DNA of 45,018 nucleotides from a virus, in the IMG/VR virus record IMGVR_UViG_3300044510_000006, positions 1-45,018 of that record. One strand, given 5' to 3'. Position numbers and translations under genes: made by a program. Each line of letters starts with the position of its first letter. The stretch's first letter is position 1. Of this stretch, positions 36,684 through 44,875 are shown one piece after another. A model generated the notes under the pieces. That model was given only the letters and a program-made list of their open reading frames with translations, was not told the DNA's origin and did not search any database.

Positions 36684-37187
36684 ATGGGTCTAAGATTAAG
36701 AAGTATAGCTAATAGCATCACAACGGCAGTAAATAGCAACACAGAAGCATTATTGAAAGTAAGTACAGGTTTTACTGTCACGCCAGATGGAACACAAGTT
36801 CCACAATACATTGTACAGCCTAAAGTCGTGCAAGCTCAGTCAATGAGCGTGGAGGATTTGAAGCATCTTGGATTTGCTAACCAACAAGGGCAATTCTTAT
36901 CCATCTATGCTGATGGCATGATTCCAGCGATTAGACGAGCTATGCAAAAAGGTACGTCTATTATTGTTATGAATCCATACGGTGAAGAATTTCCTACTGA
37001 ATGGCAAGTTAAGGCTGTGCTTGAGTCTTATTGTGATGAAATCGCTATCGAAGGTGAAAACAACTATGATGGATGGGTGAAAGTGCTGGTTCAAAATACT
37101 GGCAAAGAATCGCCACATGATGCTCGTTATTTCGGATTTGCTGGATCTGATGCTAAGCCATTTACACAGGGAGTATTCGCGCCATGA
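36684..37187 (+). CDS. Neck / head-tail joining protein
   Basis: 167 residues. N-terminal helix LRLRSIANSITTAVNSNTEA, then a beta-rich domain (SIIVMNPYGEEFPTEWQVKA). The protein class is common between the gp10-like and tail-terminator genes of this phage group but is without a firm family name to me. Its start follows the clamp-unit terminator by only a few bases and takes its ribosome site from it. The stop overlaps the next gene (ATGA). Confidence 0.65.
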   Translation: MGLRLRSIANSITTAVNSNTEALLKVSTGFTVTPDGTQVPQYIVQPKVVQAQSMSVEDLKHLGFANQQGQFLSIYADGMIPAIRRAMQKGTSIIVMNPYGEEFPTEWQVKAVLESYCDEIAIEGENNYDGWVKVLVQNTGKESPHDARYFGFAGSDAKPFTQGVFAP

Positions 37188-37597
37188 ACAAATGCAATAA
37201 AGTTTTTCAAGATTCTTTTGGAAAAAAGGGAACTTGCGTAACAGCATGTATAGCATCTCTTTTACAAATTGATTTTAATGAGGTTCCTAGATTTATTGAT
37301 CTAGTGGAAGGGATTGAGCCTTATCAAGAAAAGGCAAATGAATTTTACAGGCTAATATTTAGCTTCTTAAGTGATAATGGCTATGCTATGGCGCGGTATC
37401 ACTATTATGACAAAGATGGATACCTACCTTTTCATAGTGACGAGAACTTCTTTTATATAGTCTGTGGGACATCCAAAAGAGGTAACGATCACGCTGTTAT
37501 TTACAATAACGGATTCCCATATCATGACCCTCATGGTGATGATGGATTTGTTAGCGACCCATTTGTTGCTGAAGTGATATATAAGGTGAGTGAATGA
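37184..37597 (+). CDS. C39/papain-like cysteine peptidase-like protein
   Basis: 137 residues. KKGTCVTACIASLLQIDFNE (Cys18 at the start of a helix) and NDHAVIYNNGFPYHDPHGDD (His103, then Asp115) give the Cys-His-Asp order of papain-fold peptidases of the C39-like type. Small phage proteins with this layout are known but their targets are not. It overlaps both neighbours, so it is translated with neck proteins; it may process a virion protein or be a passenger gene. Confidence 0.65.
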   Translation: MNKCNKVFQDSFGKKGTCVTACIASLLQIDFNEVPRFIDLVEGIEPYQEKANEFYRLIFSFLSDNGYAMARYHYYDKDGYLPFHSDENFFYIVCGTSKRGNDHAVIYNNGFPYHDPHGDDGFVSDPFVAEVIYKVSE

Positions 37598-38088
37598 GTA
37601 TATTAACCGACCTTTACACAGATATGCGTCAATATCTGCTTAAAACCTTTAATCTACCCGCAAATGACACAACGGTAATTAGGGGTTACAACAACCTAAA
37701 CCCAATCCCTAAAAATGCAATTATCATTACTTTTATGCATGGTCGTCATTTGGATCAAAAGTCTGTTAATTATGATGGCAACAAACAGATCATCTTTAAT
37801 TCTATGCAAGGCACAATGCAGTTAGATTTTTACGGACCAGATTCAATGGATCGGGCGCAAGAAGTGCAAACGCTATGGAATAGCCCTTATACTACTGATA
37901 CGCTAATTAACTGCGTACCATTGGGCAATCCACGCATACGCGATTTATCTTTCGTTAATGAGGCTGGAATGTATGAATTGCGCTTTATGATTGAAGCCGA
38001 CTTGCAATACAATACAAAGTACGAAAAAACAGTTAATATACTGGAAGACGTTTCTCAAATCGATTTGGAGTCTATCAATGCAGTTTAA
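37594..38088 (+). CDS. Tail terminator-like protein (LIC_12616 family)
   Basis: 164 residues. TVIRGYNNLNPIPKNAIIIT ... QGTMQLDFYGPDSMDRAQEV and NEAGMYELRFMIEADLQYNT match the neck/tail terminator type of myophages. It caps the tail tube and sheath at the head side. It overlaps the sheath gene by 11 nt, in the expected order neck, terminator, sheath, tube. Confidence 0.78.
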   Translation: MSILTDLYTDMRQYLLKTFNLPANDTTVIRGYNNLNPIPKNAIIITFMHGRHLDQKSVNYDGNKQIIFNSMQGTMQLDFYGPDSMDRAQEVQTLWNSPYTTDTLINCVPLGNPRIRDLSFVNEAGMYELRFMIEADLQYNTKYEKTVNILEDVSQIDLESINAV

Positions 38089-39541
38089 CTCTATCCCAGC
38101 AAGTAATATTGCTGCTGTCTACCCTGCCGTAATTGGTGGCGGTGGCAATCCACTAGGATTAAATACAACTTTATTTGTAAATGAAGCTGTATATCCAAAC
38201 TATGAATATTTTTCTAATACTTTGGTCGGTCAGCACTACGGTTTAGAAAGTGATGTTTATAAGTTTGCGACCGTTTACTTTAACGGCTTTAATAACGCAA
38301 CTACTCGACCAAACTCGCTATTCATTGCAACATATAATTCAGATGAATACCCTGCCACTATTATCGGCGGTGATATTACTGGTACAAGCATTACCGACCT
38401 TAAATTGATTAACGGCAGTCTGAATATCGTTGTTGATGGTGTATCAAAGAACGTTACTGTCGATTTAAGCACTGCAAACTCATATAGCGATGCGGCTGCT
38501 CTAATCGGCACAGCATTAACTTTGACTTGTGTTTACCAATCCACAACCAAAGGTTTTGTAATTCAATCTGGTACTACAGGTGAAGGCTCAACCATTAGCT
38601 TTGCGACTGGTACTGTGGCTGATAAGTTGAAATTAACTCAAGACACTGGCGCAATCCTAAACAATCATACAACGCAAGATACGCCTGAAACTGCCGCATT
38701 GAATGCAATTCAGTTTAGCAGTAACTTTGTGAACTTCACTTATGCAAATGGCGTATTTGATGACGATGCTCTAAAAGCTTTTGCTACTTGGATTACTCAA
38801 CAAAATAGTCGATTCAAACTTTACAGCTGGGGGCTTGATCCTGTTGCTCTTGGTCAAAGCGGTGCTTCATTTGGCGAATGGGCAGTAGCAAACACAAGTG
38901 GCGTAACACCCATTTACGGAACTTTTGATAAAGCTGCTTTCTTATGCGGTGTTTCTGGCTCAATTAACTATCAAGAAGAAAATGGACGCACAACTACTGC
39001 TTTCCGTAGTCAAGATGGTTTAGTTCCAGATGTGACTAATGAAGCCGATGCAGAAACATTAGTTAAAAATGGCTATTCATTTTATGGCGCTTGGGCAACC
39101 GCTAATGACCGATTCCAGTTTGCTGGCAATGGCTCTGTAACTGGTCAATACAAGTGGATTGATAACTTTGACTTCCAAGTGTTCTTGCGTACTCAATTAC
39201 AGCTTGCGTATATGAACATGTTCCAAGCTCAAAAGACAATTCCATACAATGATCAAGGTATTGCTACAGTTCGAGCGTACTCACAAGATCCAATTGATCA
39301 GGGTATTAACTTTGGTGGTATCCGCGCTGGTGTAAACTTGTCTAATGCTCAAAAATTCCAAGTGAACCAAGAAGCTGGTTTTGATGCTGCTAGTCAATTG
39401 TTTACAAAAGGCTGGGCTTTATCCGTTACTCTTCCAGATTCTCAAACACGCGTTGCACGTGAATCATTTATCATCAAGTTATTCTATACGGACGGCTCTA
39501 GCATGCAACGTCTAGAAATGACTGCTACTAACGTTCAGTAA
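38078..39541 (+). CDS. Contractile tail sheath protein, DUF3383 family
   Basis: 487 residues from the ATG at 38078 (GGAG 8 nt upstream); the frame is open upstream but inside the terminator-protein gene. SIPASNIAAVYPAVIGGGGN at the start, YFSNTLVGQHYGLESDVYKF, and late NFDFQVFLRTQLQLAYMNMF are DUF3383 features. It forms the contractile sheath and proves a myophage-type tail. The tube gene follows after a strong GGAG site. Confidence 0.9.
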   Translation: MQFNSIPASNIAAVYPAVIGGGGNPLGLNTTLFVNEAVYPNYEYFSNTLVGQHYGLESDVYKFATVYFNGFNNATTRPNSLFIATYNSDEYPATIIGGDITGTSITDLKLINGSLNIVVDGVSKNVTVDLSTANSYSDAAALIGTALTLTCVYQSTTKGFVIQSGTTGEGSTISFATGTVADKLKLTQDTGAILNNHTTQDTPETAALNAIQFSSNFVNFTYANGVFDDDALKAFATWITQQNSRFKLYSWGLDPVALGQSGASFGEWAVANTSGVTPIYGTFDKAAFLCGVSGSINYQEENGRTTTAFRSQDGLVPDVTNEADAETLVKNGYSFYGAWATANDRFQFAGNGSVTGQYKWIDNFDFQVFLRTQLQLAYMNMFQAQKTIPYNDQGIATVRAYSQDPIDQGINFGGIRAGVNLSNAQKFQVNQEAGFDAASQLFTKGWALSVTLPDSQTRVARESFIIKLFYTDGSSMQRLEMTATNVQ

Positions 39542-39553
39542 GGAGATTAACTT

Positions 39554-40003
39554 ATGGCAATGGGATATAATCCAAATACTATTACAGCGGCAAATAGTAT
39601 TGTACAGTTCCGCTGTGTTGGTTTGTATGATGACTGGATTACTATTGAAGGCGCACAGTCTGACGCATTTGTAACGTTCTCTGATGTTACATTAGCTCAA
39701 ACCCGTGTTGGTGTTGATGGTAAGCAGTCTATGGGCTTCATTCCGCATGAAACCCCGATTACTGTATCACTTGAAGCAAATAGCCGATCTGTACCAGTTT
39801 TGGAAACTGTCTATAATGACTTTATTCAAAACATGGAAGTTCGCCGCTGTGAGTTCCAAGTAAGCTATCCATCTGTTAAGCGCAAACAAACGCTTACAGG
39901 TACAATGGTAACTAAATCTGGTGGTACTGGTATTGCACAGCTTTTAAACGGGCATACATACAACTTTAATATGATGTCTAGCGGTATCGAAGAAACTAAC
40001 TAA
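39554..40003 (+). CDS. Tail tube protein, DUF3277 family
   Basis: 149 residues. GYNPNTITAANSIVQFRCVG ... QSDAFVTFSDVTLAQTRVGV and QTLTGTMVTKSGGTGIAQLL are DUF3277 features. It forms the inner tube inside the sheath. AAGGAG upstream and a stem-loop with T run directly after suggest high expression relative to the following chaperones. Confidence 0.9.
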   Translation: MAMGYNPNTITAANSIVQFRCVGLYDDWITIEGAQSDAFVTFSDVTLAQTRVGVDGKQSMGFIPHETPITVSLEANSRSVPVLETVYNDFIQNMEVRRCEFQVSYPSVKRKQTLTGTMVTKSGGTGIAQLLNGHTYNFNMMSSGIEETN

Positions 40004-40007
40004 CCAT

Positions 40008-40034
40008 AAGGGGAGAAATCCCCTTTCTATTTTT
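40008..40034 (+). terminator. Terminator or attenuator after the tube gene
   Basis: AAGGGGA, GAAA loop, TCCCCTT, then TCTATTTTTTT, 4 nt after the stop. It probably reduces expression of the chaperones, which are needed in lower amounts. Confidence 0.8.
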
Positions 40035-40049
40035 TTAGAGGCTAAAAAA

Positions 40050-40475
40050 ATGTCTGAAGGCTTAAAGACAAAAATCGTTACTATTGAAAAAGGTCGCGAT
40101 AAAGGTAAATCTTTCAAAATTACTGAAATGCCAGCAATTCAAGCGGATGAGTGGGCGCATCATCTTTTGGAGCAAGCCACACTTAGTGGTGTGGATTTGA
40201 AAAATGTAAACATTCTTAATCTTGATACAAAGTCCATGGCTGGAATGATTGAAATTGGCGCTGCAATTATCACAATTATTGGAAGAATCCCGCGCGAAGA
40301 GTCTAGGGCGCTTAAATTTGATCTCCTTGATCGTTGTGTTCAAATTATTCCTAAAGCTGGTGAGCCTCGCATGTGCATGTGGGATCAGGAGATTAAGGAT
40401 TTTGAAAACTTTACAATTCTAGCTGCTCACGCCGTTGGGATTCATATTAATTTTTTGGAACAAGGCGAAGCTTAA
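40050..40475 (+). CDS. Tail assembly chaperone (upstream, G-like)
   Basis: 141 residues, GAGG upstream. TIEKGRDKGKSFKITEMPAI and ADEWAHHLLEQATLSG followed by a helical part match the tail assembly chaperones of this phage type (position between tube and tape measure). At its 3' end the slippery heptamer T TTT TTG (40451-40457) is in the right frame for a -1 shift into the next gene, as in the G/GT pair of lambda. The chaperone holds the tape measure before tube assembly. Confidence 0.82.
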   Translation: MSEGLKTKIVTIEKGRDKGKSFKITEMPAIQADEWAHHLLEQATLSGVDLKNVNILNLDTKSMAGMIEIGAAIITIIGRIPREESRALKFDLLDRCVQIIPKAGEPRMCMWDQEIKDFENFTILAAHAVGIHINFLEQGEA

Positions 40476-40717
40476 TGCTTGATTATTCTTATCGCAAGGA
40501 CGCGATGAGCAATCAGGATCTAAAAGAAGGTGTATTGGCTAGCCCTCTAAATGTATCTGAAACCGTATATAGGGCGTTATTGACTGGAATGTGTAGTTAC
40601 CACCAATTAAACACTTGTATCGGTCTTGAGGGTGCGCTAAACATGATTGAGGTTAAGCAAGTCGCCGACTACAACGAAGCAAAAATTAAATATTTTGCTA
40701 GTCAGGAACAGAGGTAA
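40475..40717 (+). CDS. Tail assembly chaperone extension (T-like, by -1 frameshift)
   Basis: 80 residues if started at the ATG at 40475 (TAATG overlap), but it is also reached without a stop from the upstream gene by a -1 shift at 40451-40457, giving a fused product of about 222 residues. Helical, with two cysteines (C40 and C48). It ends 2 nt before the tape measure, the standard place of the T part of tail chaperones. An AAGC/GCTT hairpin (40468-40480) lies just behind the slippery site. Confidence 0.78.
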   Translation: MLDYSYRKDAMSNQDLKEGVLASPLNVSETVYRALLTGMCSYHQLNTCIGLEGALNMIEVKQVADYNEAKIKYFASQEQR

Positions 40718-40719
40718 AA

Positions 40720-42768
40720 ATGGCTGAAAATATTGTTGAGTCGATAATTGTAAAGCTTGGGTTGGACGGCTCACAATATAATCGTGAAGCCGAAAAAGCC
40801 AAGTCAAATAATGACAAGCTGAATAAGTCTGTCAGTGAAACTGATAAGATCGTTGGCAACGTAACAAAGACTTTAGCGCGGTGGTTTAGTGTAGCTGCTA
40901 CTGCTACTGGCATTCTTAGAATGGTTGATCAGGTGCAAAAGCTCAATGACGAGCTTTATCATCTTGAGCGCAATCTAGGAATGTCAGCAAGCACTATCAA
41001 GAACTGGCAAGGCGCTGCTGGTGCAATGGGTGGTTCTGCTCAAGGCATGACTGAATCAATCAAATCCCTAAACATGGGAATGAATGATTTTGTCACAATG
41101 GGCGATACTACTCTATTGCCATTCATGAATGCTTTGGGTGTTGGCATGGTCGATGCTCAAGGTAAGCTAAGAAAAACTGATGATGTGATGTTAGACCTTG
41201 CGGATTCATTCTCTAAAATGGATCGCGAGCAAGCATTTTCTATTGCCTCAAAAATGGGAATTGATGAGGGTACATTCAATACGCTTGTACAAGGGCGTAA
41301 AGAAATGGAGAAGATGCTTGAATATCAATCTAAGATGTACAAATCTTCTGAAGAAGAATTAAAAGCATCTCGTCAATTAGCGCAAAACCGTGCATTGCTA
41401 GGTCAGCATTGGGAATCACTTAAAACAATGATGGCAAATGCTATCATCCCGTTATTTGTGAAACTTAGTGAAGTTGCGCTTGGTATATTCGAATATCTTC
41501 AAGAAAAACAACAAGCAGTACAGGCGGTATTTAAAGGCATAGCATTTGTAATTGGTGCTATCTTAATTCCAATTCTAGCAAAGGCTACTATTGCGGCTTT
41601 AGCGTTTATCGCTCCATTTGCTCCATTTATTTTAGTTGTAGGTGCTTTAGGCGCGGCATTTGGCCTACTTTATGATGACTATAAAACTTGGGCAGAGGGT
41701 GGCAAGTCTTTATTCGATTGGGGCGCATTCAGAAAGTATATTGATGACTCAACCTTATCGACTGATAATCTTAAAAATGCATTTAAAAACTTAACCAAAG
41801 AAATTATGAGTAGCGCAATGCCTACTTTGCAAGGCTATGCTGAAGTAATTCAAAAGCTATTGAGTGGCGACTTTAGAGGCGCTGGCGCTCAAGCTTGGGC
41901 AATGATCAAACAATTTGGTGCAAACGTTGCTGGTGTTGTTGACGACTTAACAGGTCAAGCACAGGGAACACTGGCCAATGCTGTAGGTAATCTTGTAAAC
42001 CCAAGAACCCCAACTTCATCCGCTCCATCAATTGCAAGCGCAACATCAAAAGGCGGTAATGCAATTTTAGATTTAATCGCAAAAGGAGAAGTCGGAACCA
42101 CTGGAGCAAGTGGCTATAACGTGGCTTATCGCGGCTCTCGAATCTCCGCACAACAAAAATTTGGTAAAGACTTATCTCAATTGACGATTGGGCAAGTTAA
42201 AGAATTGCAAAGGGCAAATCTAAATGAACAGAAATCTCGCGGCATTCCTGCTAACCGCAGATCCTCGGCAATGGGTCGTTATCAGTTTATTTATTCTGGC
42301 TTTGATGACTATATCCGTGCTGCTGGATTAAGTGACAAAGATATGTTTAGCCCTGAAAATCAGGATGCTATGGCAATGGCAATCTTAAGCAAGGGTAAGT
42401 ATGGTTTAAATGCTGTGCGTGCTGGCAAAGCCACGCCTGAGCAATTTCAGAACAACGTTCTTGCGGCTCGCTGGGCATCTATTCAAAAAACTACTGGCGG
42501 CGGTGTTCATGATGCGGCTGGATTTAATAAAGCTACTATTGGCAATCAAGCTGTTGCGGCCGCACTTCAATCTACTCGTCAAGGTGATTTCATTGACTTA
42601 ACCAAGGCTAGACAGAACCAATCTACTGCAAACAAGGCTAATGAAGTTCAGGTGAATGTAGGAGATATTAATATTCAGACTTCATCAAGTACCGTTACTG
42701 GTAACGTTCAAGACGCAATGGGCGCAGTTAAAGATCAATTCTATCAATTCCGAAATTCATTTAATTAG
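40720..42768 (+). CDS. Tape measure protein with C-terminal lysozyme-like domain
   Basis: 682 residues. The N-terminal part is helical (VKLGLDGSQYNREAEKAKSN), with hydrophobic segments at about residues 268-320 (IAFVIGAILIPILAKATIAA ... FAPFILVVGALGAAFGLLYD) expected to act in membrane passage. Residues about 447-590 contain a muramidase/transglycosylase-like domain (AILDLIAKGEVGT, RRSSAMGRYQFIYSGFDDYI, AAGLSDKDMFSPENQDAMAM). The protein sets tail length and would be released into the periplasm, where the lytic domain can open peptidoglycan. Catalytic Glu is probably in KGEVGT. Confidence 0.9.
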   Translation: MAENIVESIIVKLGLDGSQYNREAEKAKSNNDKLNKSVSETDKIVGNVTKTLARWFSVAATATGILRMVDQVQKLNDELYHLERNLGMSASTIKNWQGAAGAMGGSAQGMTESIKSLNMGMNDFVTMGDTTLLPFMNALGVGMVDAQGKLRKTDDVMLDLADSFSKMDREQAFSIASKMGIDEGTFNTLVQGRKEMEKMLEYQSKMYKSSEEELKASRQLAQNRALLGQHWESLKTMMANAIIPLFVKLSEVALGIFEYLQEKQQAVQAVFKGIAFVIGAILIPILAKATIAALAFIAPFAPFILVVGALGAAFGLLYDDYKTWAEGGKSLFDWGAFRKYIDDSTLSTDNLKNAFKNLTKEIMSSAMPTLQGYAEVIQKLLSGDFRGAGAQAWAMIKQFGANVAGVVDDLTGQAQGTLANAVGNLVNPRTPTSSAPSIASATSKGGNAILDLIAKGEVGTTGASGYNVAYRGSRISAQQKFGKDLSQLTIGQVKELQRANLNEQKSRGIPANRRSSAMGRYQFIYSGFDDYIRAAGLSDKDMFSPENQDAMAMAILSKGKYGLNAVRAGKATPEQFQNNVLAARWASIQKTTGGGVHDAAGFNKATIGNQAVAAALQSTRQGDFIDLTKARQNQSTANKANEVQVNVGDINIQTSSSTVTGNVQDAMGAVKDQFYQFRNSFN

Positions 42769-42775
42769 GTGATTT

Positions 42776-43393
42776 ATGTTAGCTGGAATGCCTTCTGTGC
42801 CAGATTTTATACCAGTGGAAGCTTTGACAAATGTCGGGCTTTCGTTGGGTGGTGCTGCTTTAATTAATGCAGTTTTTGGCAAAACATGGGGGATTGTCAA
42901 TCAATTTGGCATCCCTATTGTTTTAGCTGATACTGTTGTGAGCATGAATTATGATGCTGGCTCTAGTATTTCAAAATACCCAGTAGAACAAGGATCGTTT
43001 GCTTCATATAACAAAGTGAATGCACCGTCTATGGCTACCGTTTCAATGTCAAAGGGCAGTGGTGGAGTTTTAGAAAGAAGTCTGTTTCTAGGTCAGATTG
43101 AAGCTCTATTAAAGTCAACTGTAAGCTTTCACATCATTACACCTGAATACGTTTATCTAAATTATCAGATTGTTGGTATCAATCATGCTCGTTCTGCTCA
43201 AGATGGCGCAACTATGATCACTGTTAATATTGATCTTGAAGAAGTGTTAGAGGCTAAAGTGGAATATTCTATTGAAGAAGTAAAAGCACCTAGCGACTCT
43301 AAAACTGTAGATGGTGGAGCTAAACAATCTACTAGCATTCTGGGTGGTGATAATATAGTTGGAAATGTAGTAAGAGGTATTCTTGGATTATGA
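42776..43393 (+). CDS. Baseplate protein after the tape measure
   Basis: 205 residues, AGGTG upstream. A hydrophobic, glycine-rich start (ALTNVGLSLGGAALINAVFG) then beta-rich sequence (SKYPVEQGSFASYNKVNAPS; VSFHIITPEYVYLNYQIVGI). The second part follows the layout of DUF6046-like / distal tail proteins, which connect the tube to the hub. Overlaps the baseplate plug gene by ATGA. Confidence 0.75.
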   Translation: MLAGMPSVPDFIPVEALTNVGLSLGGAALINAVFGKTWGIVNQFGIPIVLADTVVSMNYDAGSSISKYPVEQGSFASYNKVNAPSMATVSMSKGSGGVLERSLFLGQIEALLKSTVSFHIITPEYVYLNYQIVGINHARSAQDGATMITVNIDLEEVLEAKVEYSIEEVKAPSDSKTVDGGAKQSTSILGGDNIVGNVVRGILGL

Positions 43394-43665
43394 TTTATCA
43401 AATACCGTTAGCACAAGTCCCGAACCAATTTTTCACCACATCACTAAATGGTGTTACTTGGTCAATCACGCTAGAAACTAGATTAAATAATTTATATATC
43501 AGTTTATCTAATAATAATGATGGCAATGTATTATTAAATCGAATATGCCTAAACCGAACCTACTTGGGTCATGGTTTTATCTTTGTTGATATAGATGGAA
43601 ACAGTGATCCTGAATACACTGGCTTAGGTACTCGTTATTTACTTATCTGGACAGACGAAGTATGA
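43390..43665 (+). CDS. Baseplate plug-like protein (DUF6983 type)
   Basis: 91 residues. IPLAQVPNQFFTTSLNGVTW, then SITLETRLNNLYISLSN and YLGHGFIFVDIDGNSDPEYT ... YLLIWTDE is the typical pattern of the small baseplate plug proteins found between the distal tail and hub genes. It is all beta. The stop overlaps a short frame and is followed by a small inserted gene before the hub. Confidence 0.8.
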   Translation: MIYQIPLAQVPNQFFTTSLNGVTWSITLETRLNNLYISLSNNNDGNVLLNRICLNRTYLGHGFIFVDIDGNSDPEYTGLGTRYLLIWTDEV

Positions 43666-43730
43666 TTTCAGTGTGGCTAGAGATTGCAACTCGAAAGATG
43701 GGAGAGCCTACCATTGCCACACCAATTTAG
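43662..43730 (+). CDS. Possible 22-residue peptide behind the plug gene
   Basis: ATG at 43662 overlaps the plug stop (ATGA) and gives MISVWLEIATRKMGEPTIAT-PI before TAG. No family. It may be a remnant of a gene displaced by the insertion of the next gene, or noise. Confidence 0.3.
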   Translation: MISVWLEIATRKMGEPTIATPI

Positions 43731-43748
43731 GCTATAACGGAGGCAGTT

Positions 43749-43946
43749 ATGTACTATTTAGATGAAATTGAGTTGTTAGATAATTTACCAAAGAAAGACG
43801 ATATTAAATTAATATGTCAAGATTCTGATTGGTTTTACTTTGTTTTAAAAGATGATAAAAGACATAATTTATTTCAAATTCTTGAATCCTTAACAAGAAG
43901 AGAATTTGAGTTCTTAGCTCATAAGGTTATTAGTAAGTTATCGTAA
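43749..43946 (+). CDS. Small accessory protein inserted before the hub gene
   Basis: 65 residues, CGGAGG upstream. Acidic and hydrophobic (YYLDEIELLDNLPKKDDIKL) with a helical end (ESLTRREFEFLAHKVISKLS). It does not resemble structural proteins and is followed by its own terminator, so it looks like a passenger gene. Function unknown. Confidence 0.6.
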   Translation: MYYLDEIELLDNLPKKDDIKLICQDSDWFYFVLKDDKRHNLFQILESLTRREFEFLAHKVISKLS

Positions 43947-43958
43947 TTAAGTTATACT

Positions 43959-43980
43959 AGCCTCCAATACGGAGGCTTTT
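43959..43980 (+). terminator. Terminator of the inserted gene
   Basis: AGCCTCC, loop AATAC, GGAGGCT, then TTTT. A -10-like TATACT (43953-43958) abuts it. GGAGG in the 3' arm is the ribosome site of the hub gene at 43985, so the structure may also act on translation. Confidence 0.78.
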
Positions 43981-43984
43981 CATT

Positions 43985-44875
43985 GTGAAAAAGAAGGTCA
44001 TTAAAATAACGCTAACATTGCAAGATGGCGTTCAAACTTTTACAGCCGAAGGTGATAACCGATTGTCATCTACGGGCTTAGCTATATCTACCAATATCAC
44101 ATATGGTAATGGGGCTATTTCTCCGACTGCTCAAATCACTGTCTACGGGCTTCCACTTTCCACAATGATTAAGCTTATGCGTATTCAATGGAATACCATG
44201 CAAGCTATTTTAAATATGGTCAAGATTGAAGTTGGTGAACAAGGGCAGCCACTAAAAGTTGCTTATGAGGGGAATATCACTTTTGCAACAATCAATATGG
44301 ATGGTGCGCCAAATGTAGCATTAGTAATCACAAGTCAAATGGCTGTAGTTGAAAAAATGCGCCCTACCGATCCATTCACTATTCCGAAAGGTGAAGAAGT
44401 CGATGCGGCTGATATTGTTAAATTCTTGGCGCAAGATATGCAATATGAGTTTGAAAACTACGGGGTTACTCATATCCTAACAGACACCACACTAAACGGA
44501 TCAAATATAGAAAAAATTGAGAAGTTGGCTCAAATGTGCGACTTTGATTTGTACATCGAGCAAAGATTGATTGTTATTTGCAAGAAGGGTGGGGATAGGG
44601 AAGTTAAGATACCAATCATCACGCCTAAGACGGGTTTAATTGGCTACCCTGCACCAGATCAAAGAGGAATAACATTTAGTTGTGCGTATGATCCACTTGT
44701 TAGATTTGGTGGCATTGTGCAAATCAGGGAAAGTATTATAGGTGATGTTGTTAATCAAGATTGGCGCGTATATGGTCTTGTTGCTACACTTGAGGCAAAT
44801 ATCCCACAAGGCAAGTGGCAAATGAATGTAAATGCGACTTGGAGGAACTCGAAAGATGCAGCAGTCCAACGCTAG
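43985..44875 (+). CDS. Baseplate hub protein
   Basis: 296 residues from a GTG with GGAGG 9 nt upstream. KKKVIKITLTLQDGVQTFTA ... GNGAISPTAQITVYGLPLST and LAQMCDFDLYIEQRLIVICK, then ITPKTGLIGYPAPDQRGITF follow the hub proteins (gpD/gp27-like) of this phage group, which form the base on which the spike sits. It overlaps the spike gene by 20 nt. Confidence 0.8.
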   Translation: MKKKVIKITLTLQDGVQTFTAEGDNRLSSTGLAISTNITYGNGAISPTAQITVYGLPLSTMIKLMRIQWNTMQAILNMVKIEVGEQGQPLKVAYEGNITFATINMDGAPNVALVITSQMAVVEKMRPTDPFTIPKGEEVDAADIVKFLAQDMQYEFENYGVTHILTDTTLNGSNIEKIEKLAQMCDFDLYIEQRLIVICKKGGDREVKIPIITPKTGLIGYPAPDQRGITFSCAYDPLVRFGGIVQIRESIIGDVVNQDWRVYGLVATLEANIPQGKWQMNVNATWRNSKDAAVQR

